Both the position numbers and the translations under genes were made by a program. A stretch of 45,415 bases of DNA from positions 1 through 45,415 of the forward strand of contig KV919222.1 in assembly GCA_002049455.2 (NCBI GenBank). The letters run 5' to 3'. This document shows, in pieces, positions 20,025-30,211 of the stretch; the first letter of the stretch is position 1, and the number at the start of each line of letters is the position of its first letter. This DNA comes from Porphyra umbilicalis (taxonomy: Eukaryota > Rhodophyta > Bangiophyceae > Bangiales > Bangiaceae). Below the pieces are notes generated by a model. It saw only the letters and a program-made list of their open reading frames with translations, was not told the DNA's origin and did not search any database.

Positions 20025-20865
20025 GCCGCCGCGGTCCCCGTCGTTGTGCCTGTCCATCCTCGCCTCGTGGGCGGCTGACGGGGCGGCAGCAGCGCGCCGT
20101 GGTGGTCGTGTTCCGGTTGGGGCTTCCCCTGGACTGCTGTCCTTTGTGTGTTGGATGGTACTGCTTGCCCTTTTCTTATGGCTGGGCATGCCGCCGTGTT
20201 GCTGGCCCGTGTTGTCTCTGTGGACGATGAACGTATGTGTGTGCGGTAACAAGTGATTTGGTCCTTGCCGGGTGGTGGTGCTCGGCGCCTCCTGTACCTG
20301 TTCCAGCATCCGCTTCGTGGTGCACATGGGCGGACGTCCAGCCCGCACGCCGCCCGCCTCGACTGGGTATTGCCGCTGGCTTGTTGTCTGACTTATCGGC
20401 CTGCCAGGCAGTCCGTTGCGGGCTGCCGACGGCACGTGGAGCAATGTTTGGGTCAAGAGACTTTGGCTACTTCGGTAATCACGCCACACTTGTGGTGGCA
20501 GACGAGCCTGCCATTGAGACGGGCATGGTTGTTTATGTGACAAGGGTAACATCTTCGGAGGTGTGGTGCTCTCCGGGTCGCGCAGTGGAGGACCCCACGT
20601 GTTGGACCATGCGGTGCTAAACCAATATCCCACCGACACAGCTCACTCACATCGCTGGTTTTTCTGTTGTGTAAAGGTCGCGTCTACTCTCACAGACACA
20701 CACGCACATACATGCCTGGCCCAGACGGCCAGCGTTCAAGCACCGAAATAGCCCCGCACCACGCCTCCCCACGCGTCCACCAGTCCACTTGACCAGCGAA
20801 CGCCGTGGGCGCCCACCATTTCTACAATGGCCGACATCCCTCCCCGCCTCTCACCCCATAAACAG
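20025..20865. other. Intergenic between convergent genes
   Basis: 3' flanks of the EH gene and of importin alpha. Composition drops to near balance. No domain-bearing frame or RNA gene is seen. Confidence 0.5.
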
Positions 20866-20940
20866 ACAAGTCCCCACGCCCTCACGCCACTCTCACACAC
20901 ACGCACAAGTCCCCACGCCCTCACGCCACTCTCACACACA
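20866..20940. repeat. 39-bp tandem duplication at the importin-alpha 3' end
   Basis: ACAAGTCCCCACGCCCTCAC and its continuation occur at 20866 and again at 20905, two almost identical units with CA-rich ends. The second ends five bases from the importin-alpha stop codon, so the repeat lies in its 3' UTR. Confidence 0.85.
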
Positions 20941-20944
20941 CCGT

Positions 20945-22903
20945 CTACTGCTGCATGCTGCCCCCAAAATTGAAGGGCGCGCCCGTCGCGGCGCCCGGCG
21001 CCCCCGCCGTCCCAAAGTCGAAACCCCCCGCCCCCGCCGATACCCTGTCCGCCCCCGGCATGCCAAACGCAAACTGCCCATTCTCGGCCGTCCCCGGCTC
21101 CAGCTCCGCCACGCTCGTGTCCTCCGCGGCGCCAAAATACACCTCGAGCACCCGCACCGCCTTTTCGTACACGTCCACGTTCGCGTGCTGCTGCAGCAAC
21201 TCGATGCGATCAAGGCCGTCGGCCGCCTCGACAGCGTCGGCATAATCATTGGTCGCCGAGCCGTCATTTTTCGCCACCTTGAGCGCCTCCCCGACCTTGA
21301 GGATGTTGTCGAGACCCTCCAGGGCCACCGAAATAATCCGCGCGTCCGTCGAGTCGAGCAGCGCGCACAGTGGATCAATGGCGCCGGCCGAGACGAGCGC
21401 CCCAATCTGCTCGTGGGTGCCCCCCGACGTGGCGTTGCTAATCGCCCACGCGGCCTCCTTCTTAATGTCAAACTCGGCAGTGTCGAGCAACTCGACCAGC
21501 GGGGCGAGGAGGCCCGCCCCAATGACCGCCCCAATCTGTTCTTGATTGCCGGCGGTAATGTTGGAGACGGTCCAACACGCCTCCTTGCGGATGCTCTTCT
21601 TGGGCGAGTTGAGGAGCGTGTGCAGTGCCGTCAACGCTCCCGAGTTGATGACCGCCTGCGTCTGCAGGTCATCGCCCGTGACCACGTTGCCGACCGTGCG
21701 CAGGGCGGGCGTCTGCACCGCCACCGACGGGTGGAGAAGGAGCTCCACGAGGCGCTTGACGACGCCCGAGTCGACAACCGCCCGAATCTTCACGTCCGTC
21801 CCGTCCGAGAGGTAGCTGAGCGCCCACGCCGCGTCCGTCAAGACCTCGTCGTCGTCAAAATACACCAGGTGGGCGAGCGTCGCGAGCGCCGGTCGCACGG
21901 CGTCAAACTCTGGCTGCGGCTTGCCACGGCAGAGGTTGGAGAGCGTCCACGTCGCGTTGCGGAGCATCGTGATCTTGCTGTTACCAGTCAGCTGCGACAG
22001 CAGCGGCATGAGGGCCCCCTGCTTGAGCACCTCGTCCCGGCACGCCGGCGAGTCGCCGGCCATGTTGCCGAGAGCCCACACCGCCTGCTCCCGCACGTCG
22101 TCGTTGGGGGATTGCAGCAGGGTCACAAAGATGGGCACCGCGCCCGCGTCCATGACCACCTTGGTGTGGGCAGACGTGCCCGACGCGATGTTGGTGAGCG
22201 CCCAGGCGGCTTCAAACTGCAGTTGGGGCATGGTCTCGGCCTTGAGGAAAGAGACAAAGCGGGGGACAACCCCTTGCGCAATGACCTGGTCGATGGGCGG
22301 GTTGCGCTCTGCACTCAAAAAAAAGAAAAGAAAGGAGGGAGCAGGGACAAACGGGCGTGCGTGGGAGAGATGATGGGATGAGGACAACACAAGCAAGAAC
22401 GGACGACCAAACACCAATGGAAACCACGGAGGTGAGTTAATGCGCCAAACTCAACGCGCCATGTCCTGGTCGACGGCAAGCCACAAGGGGACTCGACCCG
22501 GCCAGCCTCTCAACTGCAAACCACGTCCCCAGTACCCGACACACACGCAAACGCCGCGACCGCACGTACCGATAGAGAGGAGTTTACGGAACTCGAGCGT
22601 GAACTCCATCTGCTTCGTCGAGTTGTCGCTCTGGATGCCAGCGACCATGACTGCCAGGCGGCTCAGGTCCGCGTCGGTCGCGCGCCCCGACGCGTCAATG
22701 GTCGTTTCTGGGAGGCTGCCGTCGCCCGACTCGGCGCCCAACGCGGGCGTCGTCTCGCGCCGCTTCTTCATCAAGTTTTCCTCGCGCTTGGCCTTGCGGA
22801 TCTCCACCTGGTGGTCCTCCCGCTTTCGACGCGCCTCATCGCCGTCAATGGCTTTCTTGAAGCCGGCGCGACGCGCCTCCTGGCGGTTGGCCCGGGACGA
22901 CAT
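20945..22903 (-). CDS. Importin alpha (karyopherin alpha), two exons
   Basis: Exons 22903-22570 and 22308-20945 give 565 residues, slightly longer than the usual 520-550. The N-terminus has a basic importin-beta-binding region (R-R-x-G-F-K-K, later R-K-R-E-D and K-K-R-R at about residues 10-50). About ten armadillo repeats follow, each with the Trp/Asn pair that grips nuclear localisation signals: [39 protein letters not shown] and A-A-W-A-I-S-N-A-T. The C-terminus is Gly/Phe-rich and ends F-N-F-G-G-S-M-Q-Q. The protein carries cargo with classical nuclear localisation signals into the nucleus with importin beta and Ran. The ATG at 22903 is chosen because it precedes the basic region directly. 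Confidence 0.97.
22309..22569 (-). other. Intron of importin alpha (261 nt)
   Basis: Donor GTACGT at 22569-22564. The acceptor is a T-rich tract (TTTTCTTTTTTTTTGAGTGCAG) ending at 22309. Joining G|AG completes a Glu codon and links L-L-S-I to E-R-N-P-P-I-D, exactly as expected at the start of armadillo repeat 1. Confidence 0.95.
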
Positions 22904-23432
22904 GACGACGGGGTCGGAAGCGGCGCCGAGCGGCACGAAGCCGGCAGCGGTCGACGCAGCGCCCAGCGCCTCTGCGTGGCACCCGCCGGGACGTTGCCGG
23001 CAAAAAAAGACACGGACGAAGCGGGGAACAGTGGGCGGGGGGAGGGAGGGGCGGGGTGTCAGCGAAGAGTGCGCCGCCTGGCCGTCCACGACGCGTCCCT
23101 GCCGTTACCGCCGGGCGTCGAGCGCGGACCACGCGGTGGGCAGAAGAGCCGGGAGCGGGTCGACCGGTCACGCTGCGCAACGGCACGCACGGGGTGGTCG
23201 CGGCCAGCGCGCTGTCGCGGCGCACGGCACCGCGCGGAACGACCAAACCGCGACGCAAAAATCAGACCCAATCGACCCACAGCGCGTGTGGCGCGGCGGG
23301 GGCCGGTCCCCCCTGGAGGCAGCACCAGCGCGTCCTTTTTCAAAATTTCGGATCCTCCACGCACAACTTACGCAGATTACGCGCTCAAGTCCAACCTCAT
23401 GTCGGCCACGGCGCGCGAAACGTGCATGCAAC
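22904..23432. other. 5' flank of importin alpha
   Basis: GC-rich, with open frames but no domains. It should contain the importin-alpha promoter on the minus strand; no box is convincing. Confidence 0.4.
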
Positions 23433-23815
23433 CCATGCGTTGCCCCCTACAGAGGCTAGCTAGTGACGGATTGCATAGCGATGACCACGTAAGACAGCGA
23501 GGCAACGGTGGTGGATGCCACTCGCACGAAGACGAGGGGAGCACCACTGGCTCGGGCAGAGGTGGTAACGCCTCGCGGCTTTTCCTTTCATCACGAGGAC
23601 GACGCCGTCCGCTGTTACTGCAAACCGTGCGTTGCCGCTACAGCGGCTAGCTAGTGACGGATTGCATAGCGATGACCACGTGAGACAGCGAGGCAACGGT
23701 GGTGGATGCCACGCGCACGAAGACGAGGGGAGCACCACTGGCCCGCGCAGAGGTGGTTCCTCCTTGCCGCTTTTCCTTTCATCACGAGGACGACGCCATC
23801 CTCTGTCACTGCAAC
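23433..23815. repeat. Two direct repeats of about 191 bp
   Basis: GCTAGCTAGTGACGGATTGC starts at 23455 and again at 23646. The units stay alike over GATGACCACGT, GGTGGTGGATGCCAC, GAGGGGAGCACCACTGG and CTTTTCCTTTCATCACGAGG, with scattered substitutions. A partial third start may lie near 23820. No coding capacity is evident; it could be a promoter-proximal duplication or a transposon fragment. Confidence 0.9.
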
Positions 23816-24055
23816 TACAGCCCCGTGTTGCTGCCAGCCGCTGCGCGCCGCAGCAAACGAGACGCGGGACAAAGCGCGCGAGCCCTTTTACTAGATCACC
23901 CTCCCGCCGGCGCATCGACCGGCGGGGTCAACCGTTCCGCACAGGAAGCTAGTATCTGGACACGAGCGACAAGAACAGCACGCCAATCAGGCGTAGTCGA
24001 AGTAAGATGCTGTCCCTCCTCCCCCCCCCCGGCGAGGCCACACCCCCGGCGCGCG

Positions 24056-25402
24056 TCACAAGGCCACCTCCACCCGCCGGCGGCGCCCCCAAATCGACCG
24101 CCGCCGCCGCACGCTCATGGCCATGGACGACGCCGTGCGGCCGCTGACGGTCGTCAGCCGCCCGCGAGCGGGCGCCGCCGACCGCAGCATTACCTCGCTC
24201 GCAAAGCTCACGTAATCGTCGAACCACTCGTCGGTGGCCGGCGACGACGGCGTCCGAGCCGACGTCGGGCGGGTCGACGTGGAAAAGGGGCGGCGGATCA
24301 AGTCGCCGGGCAGACTCACCCGCCGGTCCGAGGGCGCCGGCGGCAGCTCCTCCCCGCCCCCGCCCAAGGCCGCCGAGCGGCGGGACGGCCACCGGGAGGC
24401 AACCGTCGGCGACGGCGGCGTCGATGAGGTCGGCGACGCGGTCAATGACGAGCCGGTCATTGCCGAGGCCGACGGGGAGGTGCACTCGGGCGACGGCGGC
24501 GGCGGTGACACGGCGGCGGCGACGGTCGCCGCTTCGGGCCACGCGTCGGCGGCCGCCCAGGGCGTCATGGACGATGGGGAGAGGGCGAGGCCGGATGGCG
24601 GCGCCGCCGCCGCCGCTACCGGCGACGGTGACTGCCGCGCCGCGGCCGCCGCGTTGAGTTTGGCATCCATCTGTCGCCGCCGCAGGCGCTCGTGCGCCCC
24701 GTCGACGGCGACGGGAAAGCCCGTGCCGCGCGCCACGACCGTCACGCGGCGGCCGATCGAGTTCGGCGCGAGGAGGTCGTCGTAATCCGACGGCGTGCGC
24801 AGCGCCATGGACGACCGCCGATCGTCCTCCCAATCGAGGGGCGCCACGGGGGGCACCGCCGCCGGCGACGCCGCTGCGTGCGGCGCCATCGGCCGCGGCG
24901 GCCGCGCAGAGGGCGGCTCGGAGCGGCGGCGGAGGCGCGCGGCGGCCATGGACCCAGAGCACCCCTTGGGCGGATGCGTCGCGCCGCCAACGTCGCCGCG
25001 CCGCGCCAGCGGCGGCGACGGCGGCGGCCGGCCGCCGCGGGGCGTGCCGCCCATCCCCCACACGCCCCGCCGGGCGCGCGACGGTGGGGTGGGTGGGGAC
25101 GCGCCACCCGGCGCGGGCGCCTCAATGGCCAACCGCCCGGACGTAGAGGGCGCCTCGAGCGCCAACCGCCCGCTACGCCCGACGAGCGTCGACGCGCGGG
25201 CGGTCGGGCCGACGCCGCCGCCCGCCGACGCTTCCATCGCCCACGAGGTGAGGGACAGGGAGGCGGTCGCGTCGCGGAGGGAACTCGAATCCCACGCGCT
25301 CAGGTGGTCGTCCACATCCCGGTAGCGACGGGAGCGGCGGGAGGGGGCGGGGGCGGGCGCCGCGACGGGGCGGAGGCACGAGAGCAAGAACGACCCGGGC
25401 AT
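24056..25402 (-). CDS. Ser/Pro/Ala-rich protein of unknown function
   Basis: 448 codons from ATG 25402 (MPGSFLLSCL). Not recognised. Composition is unlike the surrounding junk: Ser, Thr, Asp and aromatic residues are scattered through, with patches such as D-W-E-D-D-R-R-S-S-M-A-L and D-E-W-F-D-D-Y-V-S-F-A-S-E-V that look conserved. There are two imperfect repeats of G-R-x-x-L-A-I/L-E-A-P near residues 75-100, and a very basic end (R-R-R-R-S-I-W-G-R-R-R-R). Mostly disordered. A run of about 25 G lies just upstream of the start (25408-25432), so an N-terminal extension in another frame is possible. I give no function. Confidence 0.5.
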   Translation of the reverse strand: MPGSFLLSCLRPVAAPAPAPSRRSRRYRDVDDHLSAWDSSSLRDATASLSLTSWAMEASAGGGVGPTARASTLVGRSGRLALEAPSTSGRLAIEAPAPGGASPPTPPSRARRGVWGMGGTPRGGRPPPSPPLARRGDVGGATHPPKGCSGSMAAARLRRRSEPPSARPPRPMAPHAAASPAAVPPVAPLDWEDDRRSSMALRTPSDYDDLLAPNSIGRRVTVVARGTGFPVAVDGAHERLRRRQMDAKLNAAAAARQSPSPVAAAAAPPSGLALSPSSMTPWAAADAWPEAATVAAAVSPPPPSPECTSPSASAMTGSSLTASPTSSTPPSPTVASRWPSRRSAALGGGGEELPPAPSDRRVSLPGDLIRRPFSTSTRPTSARTPSSPATDEWFDDYVSFASEVMLRSAAPARGRLTTVSGRTASSMAMSVRRRRSIWGRRRRVEVAL

Positions 25403-26409
25403 GACGCGGGGGGGGGGGGGGGGGGGGGGGCGACGGCAGAAGCCAGCGCGCGTGCGCCCCGAGTGGGGCTGTTGGGCGGCGCGATTGCAAGCGCCGTGAC
25501 GTCGACGACGGTGGGGATGCCGCGAATCGCACGCCGCGGCGGAGCCGATGCGCACTACAAAAACCGGCGTGCACGGGTACGTAGGGGTGCGCGGGGCGCC
25601 CTGGTGTCGCCACTCCATGCGGTGGCACCTCAAAGAATGGGGCCGAGAGCGCACCCCGCGGGACAGCCCCTGACGAGGCGTCGTCGCTCGGAATCTCTTC
25701 TGACGTTCCACTGTGCCACCTGACCGCCCGGGGCGGCCGGCCGGTCATGGCATTGGATGTCTCGGCCGCGATTTGTCGACAGCCCGCTCCTGCGGGAGGA
25801 GGCTGCCGCGGGCGGCTCCCACGGGATTGTGGGCACAGCGACCGGGAATGGCACTTTTGTGGCTGACGGATTTTAGCGGGTGGGAGGGGGCACCACCGAG
25901 GTGCCCCACAGGCGGGCCAGCCGGTGGACCCACTGCGCGACTTCTCTTCCAACGGAGCGCCGTTATCGTGGATGCGTGGGGCCCCAGGCCACAGAAACGA
26001 GGCGGAGCCGACACCTACCTTTCGCAATCTGCGGCGGCACTCACGCGGGGCACAGCTTTCACGGCCTGTACGTCCCGTCATTCCCTGCTGTTGGCGGGGG
26101 CACCGCACCGCTGGGCGTCGGAATGCCGTGAAAATGGACATGGTGTCAAGCTGTGCTGGCACCGGCCCCCTCATCGTCTCGGTCAGGAGGGTTATGCGCA
26201 AATCGCGACAGGGATGCAAAGAGCGAGGCGGACACGGGCCTGCTTCGTTGGGCCCGACCGGCAAGCGCGGGGACGCCTGACCGGCCGCCGGTCTGCTGTC
26301 GCTCTTTCGTGGCGCCGGGAGTCCATTATGCGGTAGCAACCGCCGTGGCTCGCGTCCGCCGTGCCACGCCTCGGACCCAAGAGCACTTGACCGATGGTCC
26401 ATCGTCAGC
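25403..26409. other. Intergenic, no gene recognised
   Basis: Starts with a long G homopolymer (about 25408-25432). Open frames on both strands lack domains. The block 25750-26400 has balanced composition without repeats I can see. Confidence 0.4.
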
Positions 26410-26598
26410 TTTAACTAAGTTTCCCACCGCTGCCCAACGGTTCCCCAACGGACGGCCCGTTGGGCCCAACCTCCAACGAAACGTCAAACCGTTGGGCTCC
26501 GTTGGGGCTCAACGGGGCATTGCCCAACTGTTCCCCAACGCTCCCCAACGAAGGAAAGGGCCCCAATGAACGCCCCACAACGCCCAAAAACGCCCAAC
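26410..26598. repeat. CCCAACG-type simple repeat tract
   Basis: Irregular reiteration of CCCAACG / CCGTTGGG in both orientations (for example TTCCCCAACGG, CCCGTTGGGCCC, GCTCCCCAACG). The same words reappear at 27246-27295 just beyond the TIR element that follows, so the element probably inserted into this tract. Confidence 0.6.
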
Positions 26599-26600
26599 TA

Positions 26601-27228
26601 TGGTGCGTGTCCCAAAAATGAGACATGCGCGTTTTCTGAAGGACTGACACATCACTGCACGGGGGCAGGCGGCGTGGGGTACGAGAAAATTCTCGACTGG
26701 CCTCCATGGAAAGAGCCTCTCCCGACGCGTGCTTGGCTGACAACTCCTTAATACCCGCCTGTGGGCCCTGTTCTGTGGACCTCTCAGATAGCCCCGATCT
26801 TGGAGCCAGTCTTTTTCAGGTTCTTGGGGTTAAAGGTTTGCAACGCCAAAGCTCATGTGCTAACTGGAGCTTCGATGAAGGGTGTCCCAAATAGTGTTTT
26901 CCTCACAGGGGGCTACATGCGGGTCTTTTTCATGTTTTTATTGGGAAGGTGGTGCCCTTTTCTTCGTGCACAAATTGTCAGCACATGCCTGCTCTAGTAT
27001 CTGTGCATTTGATTGGGCCGCGTGATCGTCACCTGTCGAAGTTGCAATGAATGACACTTTCCCCCATGACACGTCAGGATGTGCCACCTCTGCTAACATT
27101 GTCAGGGGCTTTTCTGGAAGCACAGTGGGACCGAGTGGGTCACATTACATTATCGGACCGTTGCAGAAGGCCAGTGGGCCGAGAAAAAAAGAAAAAACTG
27201 CCATGTCTCATTTTTGGGACACGCACCA
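26601..27228. mobile_element. 628-bp non-autonomous TIR element with TA target-site duplication
   Basis: Perfect 27-bp terminal inverted repeats, 26601-26627 (TGGTGCGTGTCCCAAAAATG + 7) and 27202-27228. TA at 26599-26600 and TA at 27229-27230 flank it as a target-site duplication, as in Tc1/mariner-type elements. The interior has balanced composition and no transposase. It separates two parts of the CCCAACG tract. The size and lack of genes define it as a MITE-like element. Confidence 0.85.
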
Positions 27229-27230
27229 TA

Positions 27231-28137
27231 GCAGCAGACCCGTCGGGCACCAACCTCCAACGGTTCCCCAACGGAAAGGGTATCCGTTAGGCAAGCAGAC
27301 GATGGCATGGAAAACAGGGCGCACCACAGGGCAACAACAGGGCCTGCCCAAGTGGTGTCTGCACCTGGTCAGGGGATTACTGTAGCGACGAGATTAAAGC
27401 GGCTTTGGTCGCCAACGTGACCCTGTTGCGAGGTGGTTCTTCTCCCCGCGGTGGCACCACGTCCAGCGTCCTCTTGTCACAACCCCGCACGAACCGGGCC
27501 AACGGGGACCGGGAACGCGGCCAGCGATGCCAGGCTGTCGCGCGACATTGATCCGATGTCAGCCGCCGCGCCACGGAGATTCTGGGTCATCGCAAAGAGT
27601 GTTCACCGCAAATTAAGTCACTGAGTTTTATCCGATCCGCAGGCACTGATTCAGCGCGACTCTGCTCCAGAGAGCAGAACTTTCTACGCTGGCTCGCGAT
27701 GTCTTGGTGGAGATCGTGGCTGCGCTGATCCACCAGCAGCCTACGGCAGACGCGAGGATTATTAGGGGCTGCCACTTGAAGGGCAATGGTGTGGTCGTCC
27801 ACGACACGCTGGCGACGAGCATGCCAACCCAGTCGTGCGATCGGGGTTGGCCACGGTGTCACTCTGCTGTATCGCGTCGAGCGTCGGCTCGTGCCAAACG
27901 AGACTTTGTCAGCGCGTTGTTCAAAGACGACCACCAAGGCAACTTGCCGCGTTGGTGTACGGGACATGACAGGATCGATAGAAGAGCATGAATAAAAAAT
28001 AGAATGTTACATTCATGGCTTGCAGCAATGCCGCCGTATGCCAGGGTTCTCACACAATGAAAAAGAGAGGCAGACAGGTAGTACTGTGCACCACCATACA
28101 CCCTCATTCCTCTCCAATCCCCCCTCTCATCGCCCCC
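27231..28137. other. Intergenic, no gene recognised
   Basis: First 60 bp continue the CCCAACG-type words. The remainder is of balanced composition and shows no domain, RNA gene or repeat. It forms the 3' flank of the glutathione transferase gene. Confidence 0.45.
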
Positions 28138-28905
28138 CTACGCGGTGGCACCCGACCCCGCCGTGCTGTAGTTCCGGAACTCGGCGCCGTCGGCAACCCC
28201 GTTGATGAGCATCCCCTTCTTCACCGCCGGGTGTGCCGCACACGCCGCCCGCCACCGCTTCAAGTGTGGGCGCTCGTCGACCTGAAGCGTCTCCCCCGCC
28301 TGGTAGCGGTGGACGATGCACTCGACCCACGGGTAAGCCGCGCAATCGGCAACGCTAAACATCGACCCGCCGACCCAGGTGGCGTCGGCCAGGCGGCGGT
28401 CGAGGACGTCAAGCAGCCGCGCCGCCTCCATCGTGTAGCGCGCAATTGGGTAGGGCAGCTTGGTCGCCTGGTAAAATGCAAAGTGGCCAAACTGGCCCCA
28501 GTAGGGCGCCGCGCCAGCCACCCAAAAGAGCCACTGCAGCGCCACGGCGCGGGCGGCGGAGTCGGCCGGCAGTAGCCCCGACGCGGGAAAGGCCTCGGCG
28601 AGGTAGAGGAGGATGGCGCCCGACTCCATCAACGGCACGTAGCCAGTGCCGCCGCCCGCCAGCGGCCCCGCCGTGTCAATCAGCAGCGGGATCTTTTGGT
28701 TGGGGTTGGCGGCGGTGAAAGCCGCCCCGTACTGATCCCCCGCCATGATATCTGCATAGTGCGCGTCGTAGGCGGCGCCGGTCATCTCGAGCGCAATCGT
28801 CACTTTCTGGCCGTTGGGCGTTGCCATGGAATGCAGCTGCAGGCGGTGCTTGCCGCAGGGGAGAGGGCGCTCGTGCCGCGGCGCGGCGGTCGGGCGGTTC
28901 TCCAT
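28138..28905 (-). CDS. YghU/Ure2p-type glutathione S-transferase (disulfide reductase)
   Basis: Intronless, 255 residues. The order matches bacterial YghU closely. A leader ends R-P-L-P-C-G-K-H-R-L-Q-L-H-S, then comes the active-site word T-P-N-G-Q-K-V-T. The thioredoxin-fold glutathione site includes N-P-N-Q-K-I-P and the M-E-S-G-A-I-L-L-Y-L-A-E loop. The helical C-domain has W-L-F-W-V-A-G-A-A-P-Y-W-G-Q-F-G-H-F, T-M-E-A-A-R-L-L-D-V-L-D and a final P-A-V-K-K-G. In this family the T-x-N residues replace the catalytic Cys/Ser and the enzyme reduces disulfides with two bound glutathiones; peroxidase or detoxification roles are inferred. Likely cytosolic. The long leader is part of the family, which supports the ATG at 28905. 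The close fit to bacterial proteins and lack of introns make acquisition from bacteria possible. Confidence 0.93.
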   Translation of the reverse strand: MENRPTAAPRHERPLPCGKHRLQLHSMATPNGQKVTIALEMTGAAYDAHYADIMAGDQYGAAFTAANPNQKIPLLIDTAGPLAGGGTGYVPLMESGAILLYLAEAFPASGLLPADSAARAVALQWLFWVAGAAPYWGQFGHFAFYQATKLPYPIARYTMEAARLLDVLDRRLADATWVGGSMFSVADCAAYPWVECIVHRYQAGETLQVDERPHLKRWRAACAAHPAVKKGMLINGVADGAEFRNYSTAGSGATA

Positions 28906-30019
28906 GGCGCCCCCCGTACCAGGGGGGGGGGGCGGGGGGGGGGCGGGGGGGCGGCCGGCATGGTGGACCGGGAGGGGGGAGGGCGGCCGACCGACGGGGT
29001 GTCACGGCGGAGGGAGGGGGGGGACGTTGCCAGCCGCAGCGCCGCAGAATTGGAAGAAAATGAGGGGGGACGGGGGGGGAGTAGGAACGCCCGAACAAGA
29101 TCACGGGTAGATGTAGGCGGAAGGATGGCGCAAAGGGCGCAGCGAGAGACCTTTTGTAGTGCCCCGAGGACGCCGGGTGGATCCCGCTTTCCCCCACCAG
29201 CGCGGATCCGTGTCTGTGCCACGAAATTCAAGCCGGCTCGATGAGCGGCGGCGGCCCTTGGCCTGGCGCCCCGCGGCTGCGCACCGGCCGCCGCGCAAGC
29301 ACTGACGCGCGGGACCACGGCTCTGTGGAGGGTTATTGGGCAACGTCGCGCCCATGGGCGCGACGTTGCCCTCGGTCTCTGCCCAGCGGTCACGACGGGG
29401 CCCGTGATCCCGCGCGACCCCTCCATCCGCGCCACGATTCCATCCGCCGTTTCTCTGGTGGGGGATGGAATCCAACCCGGCAGCTCGGCCCGAATCGACT
29501 GCTCTGCCGCCATGGGCCCGTTTTGCTATTGCTTCCCAGCAAGCATCCCTTCCAACCGACGGGAGCGCCAACCATGGAGGCTGGGGAGAGCCTTTGTGGC
29601 TTTGCAACCGATGAGCGCAGGTCTTCACGATTGTGAGGTCGGTGCCCGACAGCAACCGTTCATTTTTTTCTTCCTCCGTGGAGGAGGACGCTGGCAAGCC
29701 CCCAATCGCTATTGCTCGTGCGCTGCAACGGTAGCCCGCGCGTGTTCTTTCGCTAGCCAAATGAGGCGGCCGCCCACTGGTCGGGTCGTGCTCGCCAACG
29801 AGCCGGCCACGCCGTCGCCGACCGTGTTGGCATCACGCGCGCCGCCGCGGGCCAACGCCAGAGACAACATGTGGCCACTTTCTGCGCCGACACGCGCCGC
29901 TCAGCGGGCCCCAACAATGACCTGGCGACGGCCCCGGTTGCGCATAAGCATACCCTCGGCACGTCGGGCAAACGCGACCACTCTCGCCGACGCTGGCTCG
30001 TGAAGTGACGCCCGCCAAC
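28906..30019. other. Intergenic with a 34-bp perfect palindrome
   Basis: Upstream flank of the transferase gene. The first 190 bp contain G runs. A perfect palindrome GGGCAACGTCGCGCCC|ATGGGC... spans 29338-29371. A looser inverted repeat (GATTCCATCC...GGATGGAATC) lies near 29438-29475. No gene is recognised. Confidence 0.5.
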
Positions 30020-30179
30020 TTTGCTGGTGACGCGAGAGCGCTCCTGCCTCTCTCTGCTCCTCTCCCCCCTCCCCCATCCCTGTACCTCCCGTTCCATAAC
30101 CGTGGGCTCCCTCGCCTGGACCTCAAAACTCGCCGTGCTCCCCCGCATCTGCACCACCACCGCCGCTACCGCCACAGCT

Positions 30180-30211
<32 letters not shown>

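Noticed and set aside
25173..26402. Minus-strand frame of mixed composition upstream of the Ser/Pro-rich gene
   Set aside because: No domain, no plausible start and no repeats of a conserved motif; the frame continues only because stops are rare in GC-rich DNA.
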